Assembly (NCBI RefSeq): GCF_020991275.1
Contig: NZ_JAJLQY010000010.1
Location: 267,345 to 331,344, forward strand
Reading direction: 5' to 3'
DNA: 64,000 bases
Origin: Actinocorallia sp. API 0066
GTDB lineage: Bacteria; Actinomycetota; Actinomycetes; Streptosporangiales; Streptosporangiaceae
The translations under genes and the position numbers were made by a program. The first letter of the stretch is position 1. Each line of letters begins with the position of its first letter. Below are positions 42,094-51,247 of the stretch, piece by piece. Below the pieces are notes generated by a model. That model was not told the DNA's origin and searched no databases. It was given only the letters and a program-made list of their open reading frames with translations.

Positions 42094-43623
42094 ATGCGGG
42101 TGCTGGTCACGGGGGCGTCCGGGTACATCGGCGGCAGGCTCGTGCCCGAGCTGCTCGCCGCCGGACACCGGGTGCGGTGCGTCTCCCGCCGTCCGGAGGG
42201 CCTGCGCGGCCAGCCCTGGGCGGGCGACGTGGAGACGGCGACGGCCGACGTGCGCGACGCGAAAGCCATCGAGGCGGCTTTGCACGGTATGGATGTCGCC
42301 TACTACCTCGTACACGCGATGGGCGCGGGGGGTGACTTCGAGGGCCGTGACAGGGAGGCCGCCTCCACGTTCGCGGGGGCGGCCGCCAGGGCGGGCGTCA
42401 CCAGGATCATCTACCTGGGCGGCCTCGCCTCCGGCGGCACGATCTCCCCGCATCTGCGGTCGCGCAACGAGGTCGGCGAGATCCTGCTGGCCGGGGAGGC
42501 GCCCGCGATCGTGCTGCGCGCCGCGATGATCATCGGCTCCGGCTCCGCCTCGTTCGAGATGCTCCGGCACCTCACCGAGCGGCTCCCCGTCATGATCACG
42601 CCGCGCTGGGTGGAGACGCGGATCCAGCCGATCGCGGTGCGCGACGTGCTGCGGTACCTGACGGCGTGCGCGGCGATCCCCGGCATCGTCCGTGGCTCGT
42701 TCGACATCGGCGGCCCCGATGTCCTGACATATGCGGAGATGATCCAGCGGTACGCGGCGATCGCCGGGCTGCCGCGACGGCTGATCGTGCCCGTCCCGGT
42801 CCTCACGCCCGCGCTGTCGAGCCACTGGGTCGGGCTGGTCACCCCGGTGCCGCGCGCCCTCGCCCGTCCCCTCGTGGAGGGCCTCAGGACCGAGGTCGTC
42901 TGCCGCGACCACACGATCCGGGCGCTGGTGCCCGACCCGCCCGAGGGGCAGCTCGGCTTCGACGAGGCCGTCGAACTCGCGCTCCGGCGGATCCAGGAGG
43001 CGGCGGTGGCCACCCGCTGGTCGTCGGCCGCGACACCCGGCAGGCCCAGCGACCCGCTCCCCAACGACCCCGACTGGGCGGGCGGCAGCCTCTACATCGA
43101 CGAACGCACCGCCGTCACCCGGGCGCCCGCCTCCGCCGTCTGGCGGGTCGTCGAAGGCATCGGCGGCGACAACGGCTGGTACTCGCTGCCCGTCGCCTGG
43201 CGGCTGCGCGGCGCCCTCGACCGGCTCGTCGGCGGCGTCGGCCTGCGCCGTGGGCGGCGCGACCCCGCACGGCTCCGCGTCGGCGACGCGCTGGACTTCT
43301 GGCGGGTCGAGGAGGTCGTGCCCGGCGCGCTGCTGCGACTGCGCGCCGAGATGATGCTGCCCGGCCTCGCCTGGCTGGAACTCGGCGTCCACGAGGCGCG
43401 CGGCCGCACCGTGCTGCGGCAGCGCGCCGTGTTCCACCCGCACGGGCTGCTCGGGCACCTGTACTGGAAGGCGCTGACGCCGTTCCACGGCGTCATCTTC
43501 GGGCGGATGCCGCACAACATCCTCCGGGCGGCCGAGCGTCAGGCGTCCTCGGCCGGCTCGCTCTCGCGGAACACAGAACGCATCACCAGCGGCGAGAGGA
43601 AGAGCAGCAGCAGCGCCAGGTAG
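42094..43623 (+). CDS. SDR-DUF2867 fusion protein
   Basis: This 509-aa protein has an atypical SDR domain (VLVTGASGYIGGRLVPELLA, residues 2-21), then YLVHAMGAGGDFEGRD and YLGGLASGG. Its C-terminal half is a DUF2867 domain (residues 330-490, YSLPVAWRLRGALDRLVGG, DALDFWRVEEV). Role unknown; such fusions are common in actinobacteria. GGGGGTGGG lies before the ATG 42094. The stop runs 85 bases into the convergent TMEM175 gene. Confidence 0.87.
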   Translation: MRVLVTGASGYIGGRLVPELLAAGHRVRCVSRRPEGLRGQPWAGDVETATADVRDAKAIEAALHGMDVAYYLVHAMGAGGDFEGRDREAASTFAGAAARAGVTRIIYLGGLASGGTISPHLRSRNEVGEILLAGEAPAIVLRAAMIIGSGSASFEMLRHLTERLPVMITPRWVETRIQPIAVRDVLRYLTACAAIPGIVRGSFDIGGPDVLTYAEMIQRYAAIAGLPRRLIVPVPVLTPALSSHWVGLVTPVPRALARPLVEGLRTEVVCRDHTIRALVPDPPEGQLGFDEAVELALRRIQEAAVATRWSSAATPGRPSDPLPNDPDWAGGSLYIDERTAVTRAPASAVWRVVEGIGGDNGWYSLPVAWRLRGALDRLVGGVGLRRGRRDPARLRVGDALDFWRVEEVVPGALLRLRAEMMLPGLAWLELGVHEARGRTVLRQRAVFHPHGLLGHLYWKALTPFHGVIFGRMPHNILRAAERQASSAGSLSRNTERITSGERKSSSSAR

Positions 43624-44162
43624 GTGACGCCGGGGACGGTCGAGGACAGCAGGAGGGCGAGCGCCAGCAGACCCGTCGCGGTCGCCGACGAGAGCACGTC
43701 GTACCTGCTCAGCGGGTGGTCGGGACGGGCGATGCCGGGCGTCGCGCGGATGATGGACGCCATGAGGGTCTGGCAGGCGCTCGCGGCGAGGATCGTGCCG
43801 ATGTAGACGCCGGCGGTGAACCTGTCGTCCGTCGGGTAGGCCGCGGTCATCTCGGTGGGGAACGGCAGCCAGACGATCGTCAGCACCCACACGAGGTTCC
43901 ACCACATCAGCCGCCTGTCGTAGGCCCTGACGTGCTGGAACAGGTGGTGGTGCACCACCCAGAGCCGGGCGATCACCACAAAGCTCAGCAGGAACCCGGA
44001 GATCTGCCTGCCGTTCCTGGCGAGGAACTCCCGCGCCGACCCAGCCTCCTCGGCGTGCTCGCCGACGGCGTCGACGAGCGGCAGCACCAGCAGGGTGAGG
44101 GCGATCGCCACCACCGCGTCGGTGAAGTTGACGAGCCTGTCGGACTCCCTGAACGTCGCCAT
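43539..44162 (-). CDS. TMEM175-like potassium channel (DUF1211)
   Basis: This 207-aa protein has six hydrophobic segments. The first has the family motif RLVNFTDAVVAIALTLLVLPL, where the usual FSD is FTD. Bacterial TMEM175 proteins form K+ channels. It overlaps the SDR-DUF2867 gene tail to tail by 85 bases. Confidence 0.87.
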   Translation of the reverse strand: MATFRESDRLVNFTDAVVAIALTLLVLPLVDAVGEHAEEAGSAREFLARNGRQISGFLLSFVVIARLWVVHHHLFQHVRAYDRRLMWWNLVWVLTIVWLPFPTEMTAAYPTDDRFTAGVYIGTILAASACQTLMASIIRATPGIARPDHPLSRYDVLSSATATGLLALALLLSSTVPGVTYLALLLLFLSPLVMRSVFRESEPAEDA

Positions 44163-44255
44163 CCCGTCACGCTAGTGCGCCCCACCCCGCACCCCCGGTA
44201 ATCGTCCCCCCAAGTCCCCCACGGGTCGCCCCACCCCTTTGATTGGCTCACCCCC

Positions 44256-44993
44256 ATGGACGTCCACACCGCCATGGCCCCACCCCCGGCCACCCCCTCC
44301 TCCGCGAACGCCAACGCCTCCACGGACGTCCCCGCCCACCCCGCCGCGCTGGTCGCCGCCCCCGCCGACGCCCTCCCTCCCCTCCCGGCCTGGTGCGCCG
44401 CCGAACTCGCCGCCCGCGCCCGAACCCGTCACCGCCTCCGCCTCCTCCTCCGCGCCGCCCTCTCCACGCTCCTCCTCACCTCCGGCACCGCCCTCCTCTG
44501 GACCAGGGTCCTCCACCCCGCCCCACCCGCCCGTTCCGCCCACCCGGCTTCCATCACCCCCGCCTCTCCCCTCCCCCCACCGCCCGTCATCGTCGACTAC
44601 ACCCCCACCGCCGCCAGCACCCCCAACCCCGTCCTCCCCGCCCTCCCCGCCCCCGCACCGAACCCGCTCTCCCCCACCCCCATCATCATCGACGTCTTCC
44701 CCAACGACTCCGTGGACCCGACCGCGCCTCCACCCCTCCTCCTTCCACCCCCACTCCCCTCCACCCCCCGCGCCCCTCTCTTCTCCCCCCGCCCTCCGAC
44801 CACCCCACCCAAGCCCCCCACCACCCGGCCCAAGCCCTCCACCCGAACCACTCCCCACCCCGACCCCCCAACCGCACCCAAAAAGCCCAGCCCCAAGCCC
44901 AAAAAGCCCCGCTACATCACCGCCGAAGAAGAATGCGCCCGCACCTACAAACACCCCAAACTCCTAGCCTCCTGCCTCCACCTCTTCCGCTGA
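44256..44993 (+). CDS. Proline-rich single-pass membrane or secreted protein
   Basis: This 245-aa protein has a cytoplasmic N terminus, one hydrophobic segment (LLRAALSTLLLTSGTALLW, about residues 68-86) and a long Pro/Thr/Lys-rich outer part, ending with EEECARTYKHPKLLASCLHLFR with two Cys. No known domain. The plus strand is very C-rich and G-poor here. The opposite-strand Gly-rich open frames are mirror images of this composition. Confidence 0.6.
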   Translation: MDVHTAMAPPPATPSSANANASTDVPAHPAALVAAPADALPPLPAWCAAELAARARTRHRLRLLLRAALSTLLLTSGTALLWTRVLHPAPPARSAHPASITPASPLPPPPVIVDYTPTAASTPNPVLPALPAPAPNPLSPTPIIIDVFPNDSVDPTAPPPLLLPPPLPSTPRAPLFSPRPPTTPPKPPTTRPKPSTRTTPHPDPPTAPKKPSPKPKKPRYITAEEECARTYKHPKLLASCLHLFR

Positions 44994-45318
44994 CCACCCC
45001 AAGCACACCCCCACACACCCCCACCATTCCCTGCCCACGCCCCGCTCGGCTCCACTCCGGCGCGGACGCCCGCGCGCCGAGCGCCGCCTGACGGGCGGAT
45101 CCACAAGCTCGGCTCGATCCGACCGTCAAGGGGTCGTGGCGGGCGCGCCCAACGCCGTCCAGGCTGCTCCGCCCGACTTCGGCCGGGCGCAGACGCCTGT
45201 GCGCCGAGCGGCGGGGACGGGCAGACCCGCTGTGCCCGCCTCGGCCCGATGGTCACCTGTGCGGGCGGGTGGGGTGGGCTGAGGTCGGGGGTTTCTGCTG
45301 GTGGGTGCCGGGGTGGGG
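44994..45318. other. Gene-free gap with two imperfect repeats
   Basis: No gene is supported in these 325 bases between two convergent genes. Two related GC-rich segments, 45049-45083 and 45166-45210, both run from GCTCC to GCGCCGAGCG and contain short inverted repeats. They may be REP-like. Confidence 0.4.
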
Positions 45319-46690
45319 TTAGGCAGGTTGGTAGATGTCGGGGATGCCGTCGTTGTCGGAGTCGCGGGTTTCGGCTTTGTGGATGCGGCGGTAGGTGTGG
45401 TTGCGGAGGCGGAGGACGACGTCGGCCAGGAGGGTGGCGATCAGGGAGGCGGTGAGGACGGCGACCTTGACGTGGCCGGCGACTTCACCGTGGTCGAAGG
45501 CGAGTTCGCCGATGAGGAGGGAGACGGTGAAGCCGATCCCGGCGAGCAGGGACAGGCCGAGGACGTCCAGCCAGGACAGGCCCTCGTCCAGATCGGCCCG
45601 GGTGAAGCGGGACACCAGCCAGGTGGTGAGCATGATGCCGATCGGCTTGCCGACGACGAGTCCGGCGACGATGCCCAGCGCGACCGGGTCGCCGAGCGAG
45701 TTCGTCAGGCCGCTGAGCCCGCCGAGCGCGACGCCCGCCGACATCAGCGCGAACAGCGGCACCGCGACGCCCGCCGAGATCGGCCGGAACCGGTGCTCGA
45801 AGTGCTCGGCGAGGCCCGGCCCCGCCTCCGGCCCGCCGTCCTTCCGCCCGCGCACGACGGGCACCGCGAACCCGAGCAGGATCCCGGCCACCGTCGCGTG
45901 GACGCCCGAGGCGTGCACCAGCGTCCAGGTCGCGGCGGCCAGCGGCAGCAGCACCCACCAGGAGCGGACGCCCCGCTGGACGAGCAGCGTGAACAGCGCG
46001 AGCGGGACCAGCACCCCCACCAGCGGGAGCGGCGCGAGATCCGCCGTGTAAAAAAAGCGCGATGATCGCGAGCGCGATGAGGTCGTCCACGACGGCGAGG
46101 GTCAGCAGGAAGGTGCGCAGCGCCGCGGGCAGGAACCTGCCCAGCACCGCGAGCACCGCCAGCGCGAACGCGAGGTCGGTGGCCGTCGGGATGGCCCAAC
46201 CGACCGCCGCGCCCTCGGTGCCGCGCGTCACCGCCAGGTAGACCAGGGCCGGCACGGCCACCCCGCCGCACGCGGCGGCCACCGGCACCGCCGCCCGGCG
46301 CGGATCGCGCAGGTCGCCCGCGACGAACTCGCGTTTCAGCTCCAGGCCCGCCACAAAGAAGAAGACCGCCAGGAGTCCGTCCGCCGCCCACGTCGCCAGG
46401 GAGAGGTCGAGGTGCAGCGCGTGCGGCCCGACCGTGAACTCCTGGACGGTCGCGTAGGAGCGCCCCCACGGCGAGTTCGCCCAGACCAGGGCGATGACCG
46501 CGCCCGCCAGCAGCAGCCCGCCGCCGACCGTCTCGGTACGGAGGATCTCCGCGATCCGTCGCGCCTCCGGCCAGGACCCCCGCCCGAAGATGGCCCCGCG
46601 CCGTCCGCCGCCCGCCTCGAACCCCGCGTGTACCCCCGGCTGAGAGACCGCTCGACACTCGCCGACCAGACTTACCGGCACACCGGTCAC
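45319..46690 (-). pseudogene. nhaA: Na+/H+ antiporter NhaA, split by a one-base frameshift
   Basis: Two adjoining frames together give a full NhaA. The N-terminal part (from GTG 46690) reads [29 protein letters not shown] and [16 protein letters not shown]. It then leaves frame at a run of seven Ts on the minus strand (46050-46056). With six Ts it would continue [20 protein letters not shown] into the second frame, which reads through to IPDIYQPA at 45319. The cause may be a sequencing error in the homopolymer, slippage, or a real mutation. The total length (about 457 codons) is normal for NhaA. Confidence 0.8.
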
Positions 46691-47023
46691 TAAAAGTACC
46701 GATAAGAAGCCAAAACGCGCGCATCCGACCCAGTAGCCCGCGCGCCGCGCGGACGCACCCGGGCCTCGCCAGCCAGCCGATCATCGCGACCTCCCGTGTT
46801 CTCGCGACCGTTCCGTGCCCCCCACGCTGCCACGGAAAATTCTCGATTCTGAGTTATCCACAGGCTGAATTTCGCGCGGTCAGCGCGGCGTTCTTCGCAT
46901 ATCCCGACATCAATCATCAAGATCAAAACATTCCGGCGGTCCATGACACAGCGTGAATTCCGCACGAAGAGTTCATGCGCGATGTAGCCCAACCCGTCAA
47001 AGGTGGGATAGAAGGGACGGTCG
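46691..47023. other. Divergent gap between nhaA and chrA
   Basis: This 333-base gap is AT-richer than its surroundings and must hold promoters for both genes. GATAGA lies 11 bases before the chrA GTG. A single perfect DnaA box TTATCCACA is at 46854-46862. An open frame on the minus strand through 46944 has no support. Confidence 0.45.
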
Positions 47024-48154
47024 GTGTCCGGAGCGGTGAGGAGACGGGTGGGCAGGGGCGAGGGCGGGGTGCGTGAGGTCGCGTGGGTCTTCCTCAGGCT
47101 GGGGACGATCGCGTTCGGCGGCCCGGTCGCGCACACCGCGATGATGCGGGACGAGCTCGTCCGGCGGCGCGGCTGGCTCGACGACGCCCGGTTCCTCGAC
47201 CTCGTCGGCGCGACCCAGCTCATCCCCGGGCCGAACTCGACGGAGCTGGCGATCCACCTCGGCCACGAGCGGGCGCGGTGGCGCGGCCTCGTCGTGGCGG
47301 GCCTCTGCTTCATCGTGCCCGCCGCGCTCATGGTCACCGCGCTGGCCTGGGCGTACGTCACCTACGGGCAGACCCCCGCGGTCGGCGGCATCCTGTACGG
47401 GCTCGTCCCGGCGGTCATCGCGATCATCGTGCACGCGCTGCTCGCGCTGGTGCGGACGGCGCTGAAGACGGCGGGGCTCGCGGTCCTGGCGGCCGTCGTG
47501 CTCGGGCTCTACCTGGCGGGCGTCAACGAGCTGCTCCTCCTGGCCGCCGGAGCGCTGTGCGCCGTCGCCCTGCGCGTCCGGCCTTCCGGGAGCGCGCTCG
47601 GCCTGCCCGTCCTCATCGACGCCCCGGGCTCGCAGCTCGCCGAGCTGTTCGCCACGATGCTGAAGATCGGGGCGGTGCTCTACGGCAGCGGGTACGTGCT
47701 GCTCGCGTTCCTGCGCGGCGACTTCGTGGAGCGGCTCGGCTGGATCACCGAGCAGCAGCTCATCGACGCGATCTCCATCGGCCAGGTCACGCCGGGCCCC
47801 GTCTTCACGACGGCTACCTTCGTGGGCTACCTCGTCGCCGGGCTGCCCGGCGCGTTCCTGGCCACCGTCGCGATCTTCCTGCCGTCGTTCCTGTTCGTCG
47901 GCCTGCTGACCCGTCTGACGGACTTCCTGCGCTCCCGTCCCTGGACGTCCGCCCTCCTCGACGGCGTCAACGCGACGGCCTTCGCCCTGATGGCGGGCGT
48001 CACGTGGCAGCTCGCCGGAAGCGCGATCGTCGACCCCCTCACCGCCGCGATCGCCGCCGTCACCCTGCTCCTGCTCTGGCGCACCTCCCTGAACAGCGCC
48101 TGGTACCTGGCCGCCGGAGCCGCCGTCGGCTTGGCCCACACCGTCCTCACCTGA
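47024..48154 (+). CDS. chrA: Chromate transporter
   Basis: This 376-aa CHR-family protein has two homologous halves. The first begins VFLRLGTIAFGGPVAHTAMM and has ATQLIPGPNSTELAIHLG. The second carries the matching GQVTPGPVFTTATFVGYL. About ten hydrophobic segments. ChrA exports chromate; some members import sulfate-like ions. Start GTG 47024 is uncertain. Confidence 0.9.
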   Translation: MSGAVRRRVGRGEGGVREVAWVFLRLGTIAFGGPVAHTAMMRDELVRRRGWLDDARFLDLVGATQLIPGPNSTELAIHLGHERARWRGLVVAGLCFIVPAALMVTALAWAYVTYGQTPAVGGILYGLVPAVIAIIVHALLALVRTALKTAGLAVLAAVVLGLYLAGVNELLLLAAGALCAVALRVRPSGSALGLPVLIDAPGSQLAELFATMLKIGAVLYGSGYVLLAFLRGDFVERLGWITEQQLIDAISIGQVTPGPVFTTATFVGYLVAGLPGAFLATVAIFLPSFLFVGLLTRLTDFLRSRPWTSALLDGVNATAFALMAGVTWQLAGSAIVDPLTAAIAAVTLLLLWRTSLNSAWYLAAGAAVGLAHTVLT

Positions 48155-48187
48155 CCGCCACGGGCCGCCGAGAACCGTTGCGGCGCG

Positions 48188-49609
48188 TCACGAAATGTCG
48201 GGGGTGGCCACGCGGCGGGTGAAGGTGCCGTGGAAGCCCAGCGGGAGGTGGTGGTCGAGGTGGAGGGTGGCGACGGAGGCTGCTTCCAGGTCGCGGGCGT
48301 CGAGGATCTCCAGGCGGGACGCGTGCTCGCGGGCCGAGTAGACGACAACGAGGATCCATCCGTCGTCCTCGGCGGAGTCGGGCGACCGGGGGACGAAGAG
48401 AGGCTCGCCCACGTAAGCGTCGTCGCCCATCGGGTGGGCCTGGACGGAACCGGTCTCGCCGTCCACCTTGAGGACACTGTCGTAGGTGCCGGTAGGTGTC
48501 GTCCGGCCGGACATGTAGGTGAAGCGGTGTTTCCGGGTGGAGAGCCGCCAGTCGTGCTGCGGGAACTCGCCGGGCGCGGAAGACAACTCCTCGGCTATCA
48601 CCCGTCCGTTGCGGGTGATCCGGTAGCGCATGAGCCGGCTCGGCGGGAGGTCGGTGAAGGACGAGCGGAAGTCCGTCAGGTCCTGTTTGAGGGTCGCGAA
48701 GTCGGCGAACTGGACGAGGTCCACGACGGTGTCGGGGCCGTCCTCGAAGGCGTTGGCGACGTGCACGTGCACCAGCGCCTCGTGCTCGATGATCCGGGCG
48801 GGCCCTCCGCGCCGGGGCACGAGGACGAACCTTGTCCCCTTCTCGGGCCGGTGGTCGAGGGATCCCATCACTCCGCGTCCGGTGGCCAGCGCGCGCAGGT
48901 CGAACATGTAGGGGTCGAGGACGAAAACCAGGTGGTCGGCTGTCAGCCCCATGTCGTGGTTCCACGGCAGGTCGAGCATCTTGACGCTGGCCAGGCGGTG
49001 CAGCCGACCGCTCCGGTCCACCTTCCAGCAGTGCAGACCGGGCAGGGGCGAGAAGTCCTCCCCGAAGTTGAACATCTCGCCCGTCGCCGGGTCCCACTTG
49101 GGGTGCGCGGAGAAGGCGCGCAGCAGACCCCTGAGCCGCCCGTCGAAGCGGTACGGGCCGTGCGTCTCCAGCGTGTCGGGGTCGAGGAGGTGCGGCGGGC
49201 CGCCCTCCCAGAACGCGAGGAGGCGCTCGGCGTGCAGCGCCACGTTCGTGTTGGCGACGTTGGCCGGCGCGCGCCCCAGATTCGCCAGGAGGCCGCCGGG
49301 GCGCGGGGTGCCGACCCCGGGCCTGCGCAGCCGGTCGGAACGCCGTGTCTGGCGGAACTGGCGCGTCCTGACGTAGCGGTTCCGGAACCGCGCGGACCGC
49401 CCGTCGAAGACGAACTGGGAGACCATCCCATCGCCGTCAAAAAGGTGGTTGAGCCGCGTTCGCCCGATGTCCCACCGTCCGGGCCCGATGCGGTAGAGCG
49501 TCCCGGTGAGGTCGGCCGGGAGCACCCCGCCAACCCGAGAAATCGGGTAGTCGTGCTCGTCGTTGAGCGGCTCGAAGATACGCCCGAGGACGGGTGCGGT
49601 GGCTGCCAT
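48188..49609 (-). CDS. Carotenoid cleavage oxygenase (RPE65 family)
   Basis: This 473-aa protein has the four iron-binding histidines of the family in SAHPKWD, PWNHDMG, LVHVHVANAFED and LGFHGTF. It should cleave carotenoid or stilbene double bonds with O2 and Fe(II). The substrate is not told by sequence. No carotenoid synthesis genes are in the window. Confidence 0.92.
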   Translation of the reverse strand: MAATAPVLGRIFEPLNDEHDYPISRVGGVLPADLTGTLYRIGPGRWDIGRTRLNHLFDGDGMVSQFVFDGRSARFRNRYVRTRQFRQTRRSDRLRRPGVGTPRPGGLLANLGRAPANVANTNVALHAERLLAFWEGGPPHLLDPDTLETHGPYRFDGRLRGLLRAFSAHPKWDPATGEMFNFGEDFSPLPGLHCWKVDRSGRLHRLASVKMLDLPWNHDMGLTADHLVFVLDPYMFDLRALATGRGVMGSLDHRPEKGTRFVLVPRRGGPARIIEHEALVHVHVANAFEDGPDTVVDLVQFADFATLKQDLTDFRSSFTDLPPSRLMRYRITRNGRVIAEELSSAPGEFPQHDWRLSTRKHRFTYMSGRTTPTGTYDSVLKVDGETGSVQAHPMGDDAYVGEPLFVPRSPDSAEDDGWILVVVYSAREHASRLEILDARDLEAASVATLHLDHHLPLGFHGTFTRRVATPDIS

Positions 49610-49694
49610 ACGGAGTCCCTCACGTGTGCTCTCTGTTGGAGCAAACGCTAGGTTGCCAACGCTTCACCCACAAGGGCCCCTCGGGGCGGGGCGG

Positions 49695-50303
49695 TCAGGG
49701 GGAGGCGGTGAGGGCCGCGTGCAGTGCGGCCTCGGACTGGAAGCCGGGGAGGGTCGGGCCGTCCTTGACCATGGTCAGGGGGACGGACCTGATGCCGTGG
49801 GAGCGGACCTTGGCCAGCAGCGCACGGGTTTCGGCGGCGCCCTCCTCGGGGTCGGCCGGAGGCGTCACGCCGGTCTCCGCCGCGAGGTCGGCGAGGGTGG
49901 CGAGGTCGCCCAGGTTCAGGCCGTCGGTGAAGTGCGCGCGGAACAGGCGCTCGGCCATCTGCTCTCCCCTGCCCTGCACGTCCGCAAGGTGGATGAACCG
50001 ATGCGCCTGAAAGGTGTTGGCCGACAACGCGCTGTCGTAGTCGAGCGTCAGCCCTTCACCGCGCGCCATCTCCGCCATCCGGCGGGCGTCCTTGACGCCC
50101 TGCGCGCCGAACAACATCTCCAGGACCTCAAGCAGCGGCATCCCGTCCGCCTCGACGGGCGCGTCAGGCGCGAGCTGGTAGGGCAGCACGGTCACCTCCA
50201 CGGGCTTCCCCTCGGCGCGCAGCCCTTCGGCCACCCGGGTGAGGCGGGTGAAGCCCATGTAGGACCACGAGCACACCAGGTCGACGACGATCTCTACGCG
50301 CAC
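49695..50303 (-). CDS. DsbA/FrnE-like thioredoxin-fold protein
   Basis: This 202-aa protein has a thioredoxin-fold start (VEIVVDLVCSWSYMGFTRL) where the active-site pair is CSWS, so only one Cys is left. It resembles the FrnE family linked to polyketide pathways. The start is GTG 50303 with GGAGG upstream, overlapping the acyltransferase gene by ten bases. It is the last gene of the ABC-ABC-acyltransferase-DsbA operon. Confidence 0.85.
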   Translation of the reverse strand: MRVEIVVDLVCSWSYMGFTRLTRVAEGLRAEGKPVEVTVLPYQLAPDAPVEADGMPLLEVLEMLFGAQGVKDARRMAEMARGEGLTLDYDSALSANTFQAHRFIHLADVQGRGEQMAERLFRAHFTDGLNLGDLATLADLAAETGVTPPADPEEGAAETRALLAKVRSHGIRSVPLTMVKDGPTLPGFQSEAALHAALTASP

Positions 50304-51247
50304 TGTTCTGTCCTCCAGGGGGTGATGGCGGAAAGGAAGGTCGGGAGTTGGGGCCGGTGCCGCCGCTGGACCGCCGCGACGACGCCGGGCGCGACGCCGA
50401 GCGCCGCGAGGGTCCGCCGGATCGACTCGGCCACCACCGGGTGCGGCGCGACCTCCACGAAGTCCCGGTGGCCGTCCTCGACGGCCGCCGTCACCGCCCG
50501 CGTCAGCCGGACGGGACGCCGCAGGTTGGCCGCCCAGTACGTGCCGTCGGCGACGAGCGCGGCGCGCGGGTCGGGGAGGGTCGTGGAGTAGACGGGTGTC
50601 CGACACGGCGAAGGCACGAGGTCCGCCACGGCCGCGACGAGGTCGGGCAGTAGCGCATCCATCTGGGGGCTGTGGAAGGCGACGTCCGAAGCGACGGGGT
50701 AGACGCCCGCGTCAGGCCACTGCCCGGCCAGCGCGGCGACGGCGGCGGGTGTCCCGGACACCACGCAGGACGCGGGCGCGGAGTCGATCGCGGCGACGAG
50801 GTCCGGCCGGCCGCGCAGCCGTGCCGCGGCCTCGGCGAACGGCAGCGTCACCAGGGCCATCGCCCCGCCGCCGACGGCGCGCCGCAGCAGCAGCGAGCGG
50901 CGGCAGCTCAGCCGCGCCCCGTCCCGCGCGGACAGCGCCCCGGCGACGACGGCCGCCGCGATCTCGCCGACCGAGTGCCCGATGACGGCGCCGGGCCGCA
51001 CCCCGCGCGCCCGGAGCATCCCGGCGAGCCCGAGGTGGACGGCGTACAGGAGCGCCTGGATACGGTCGGCTCCGCCCAGGTCGCCTTCGGCCAGCGCGGC
51101 TGCCGGGGATAGGCCGAGCTCGGCCCTGAACACGGGCTCCACGACGGCCACCGCCTCGGCGAAAGGAGGGTCGTCGAGCAGCTCGCGGGCCATGCCGGGC
51201 CATTGGGAGCCCTGCCCGGAGAAGACCAGGACCGGACCGGGGCTCAT
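50294..51247 (-). CDS. Stand-alone acyltransferase of polyketide type
   Basis: This 317-aa protein has LVFSGQGSQWPGMARELL, the nucleophile motif IGHSVGEIAAAVVAGALS, and the specificity region ASDVAFHSPQMD, which resembles malonyl-type rather than methylmalonyl-type domains. It is a discrete AT domain and not part of a large synthase here. ATG at 51247 overlaps the ABC gene stop (ATGA). The partner carrier protein is not in this window. Confidence 0.87.
   Translation of the reverse strand: MSPGPVLVFSGQGSQWPGMARELLDDPPFAEAVAVVEPVFRAELGLSPAAALAEGDLGGADRIQALLYAVHLGLAGMLRARGVRPGAVIGHSVGEIAAAVVAGALSARDGARLSCRRSLLLRRAVGGGAMALVTLPFAEAAARLRGRPDLVAAIDSAPASCVVSGTPAAVAALAGQWPDAGVYPVASDVAFHSPQMDALLPDLVAAVADLVPSPCRTPVYSTTLPDPRAALVADGTYWAANLRRPVRLTRAVTAAVEDGHRDFVEVAPHPVVAESIRRTLAALGVAPGVVAAVQRRHRPQLPTFLSAITPWRTEQCA

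Noticed and set aside
44172..44954. Gly-rich 260-codon frame on the minus strand
   Set aside because: It is the mirror of the C-rich strand of the proline-rich gene and has no domain.
46050..46056. Programmed -1 ribosomal frameshift in nhaA
   Set aside because: The U-UUU-UUA heptamer is present but a -1 slip gives the wrong frame; a +1 change is needed.
46854..46862. Replication origin signal (perfect DnaA box)
   Set aside because: A single box without a cluster, AT-rich unwinding region or dnaA/dnaN genes is not an origin.
46690..47361. 223-codon minus-strand frame across the nhaA-chrA gap
   Set aside because: Most of it is antisense to chrA; the remainder has no ribosome site or family match.
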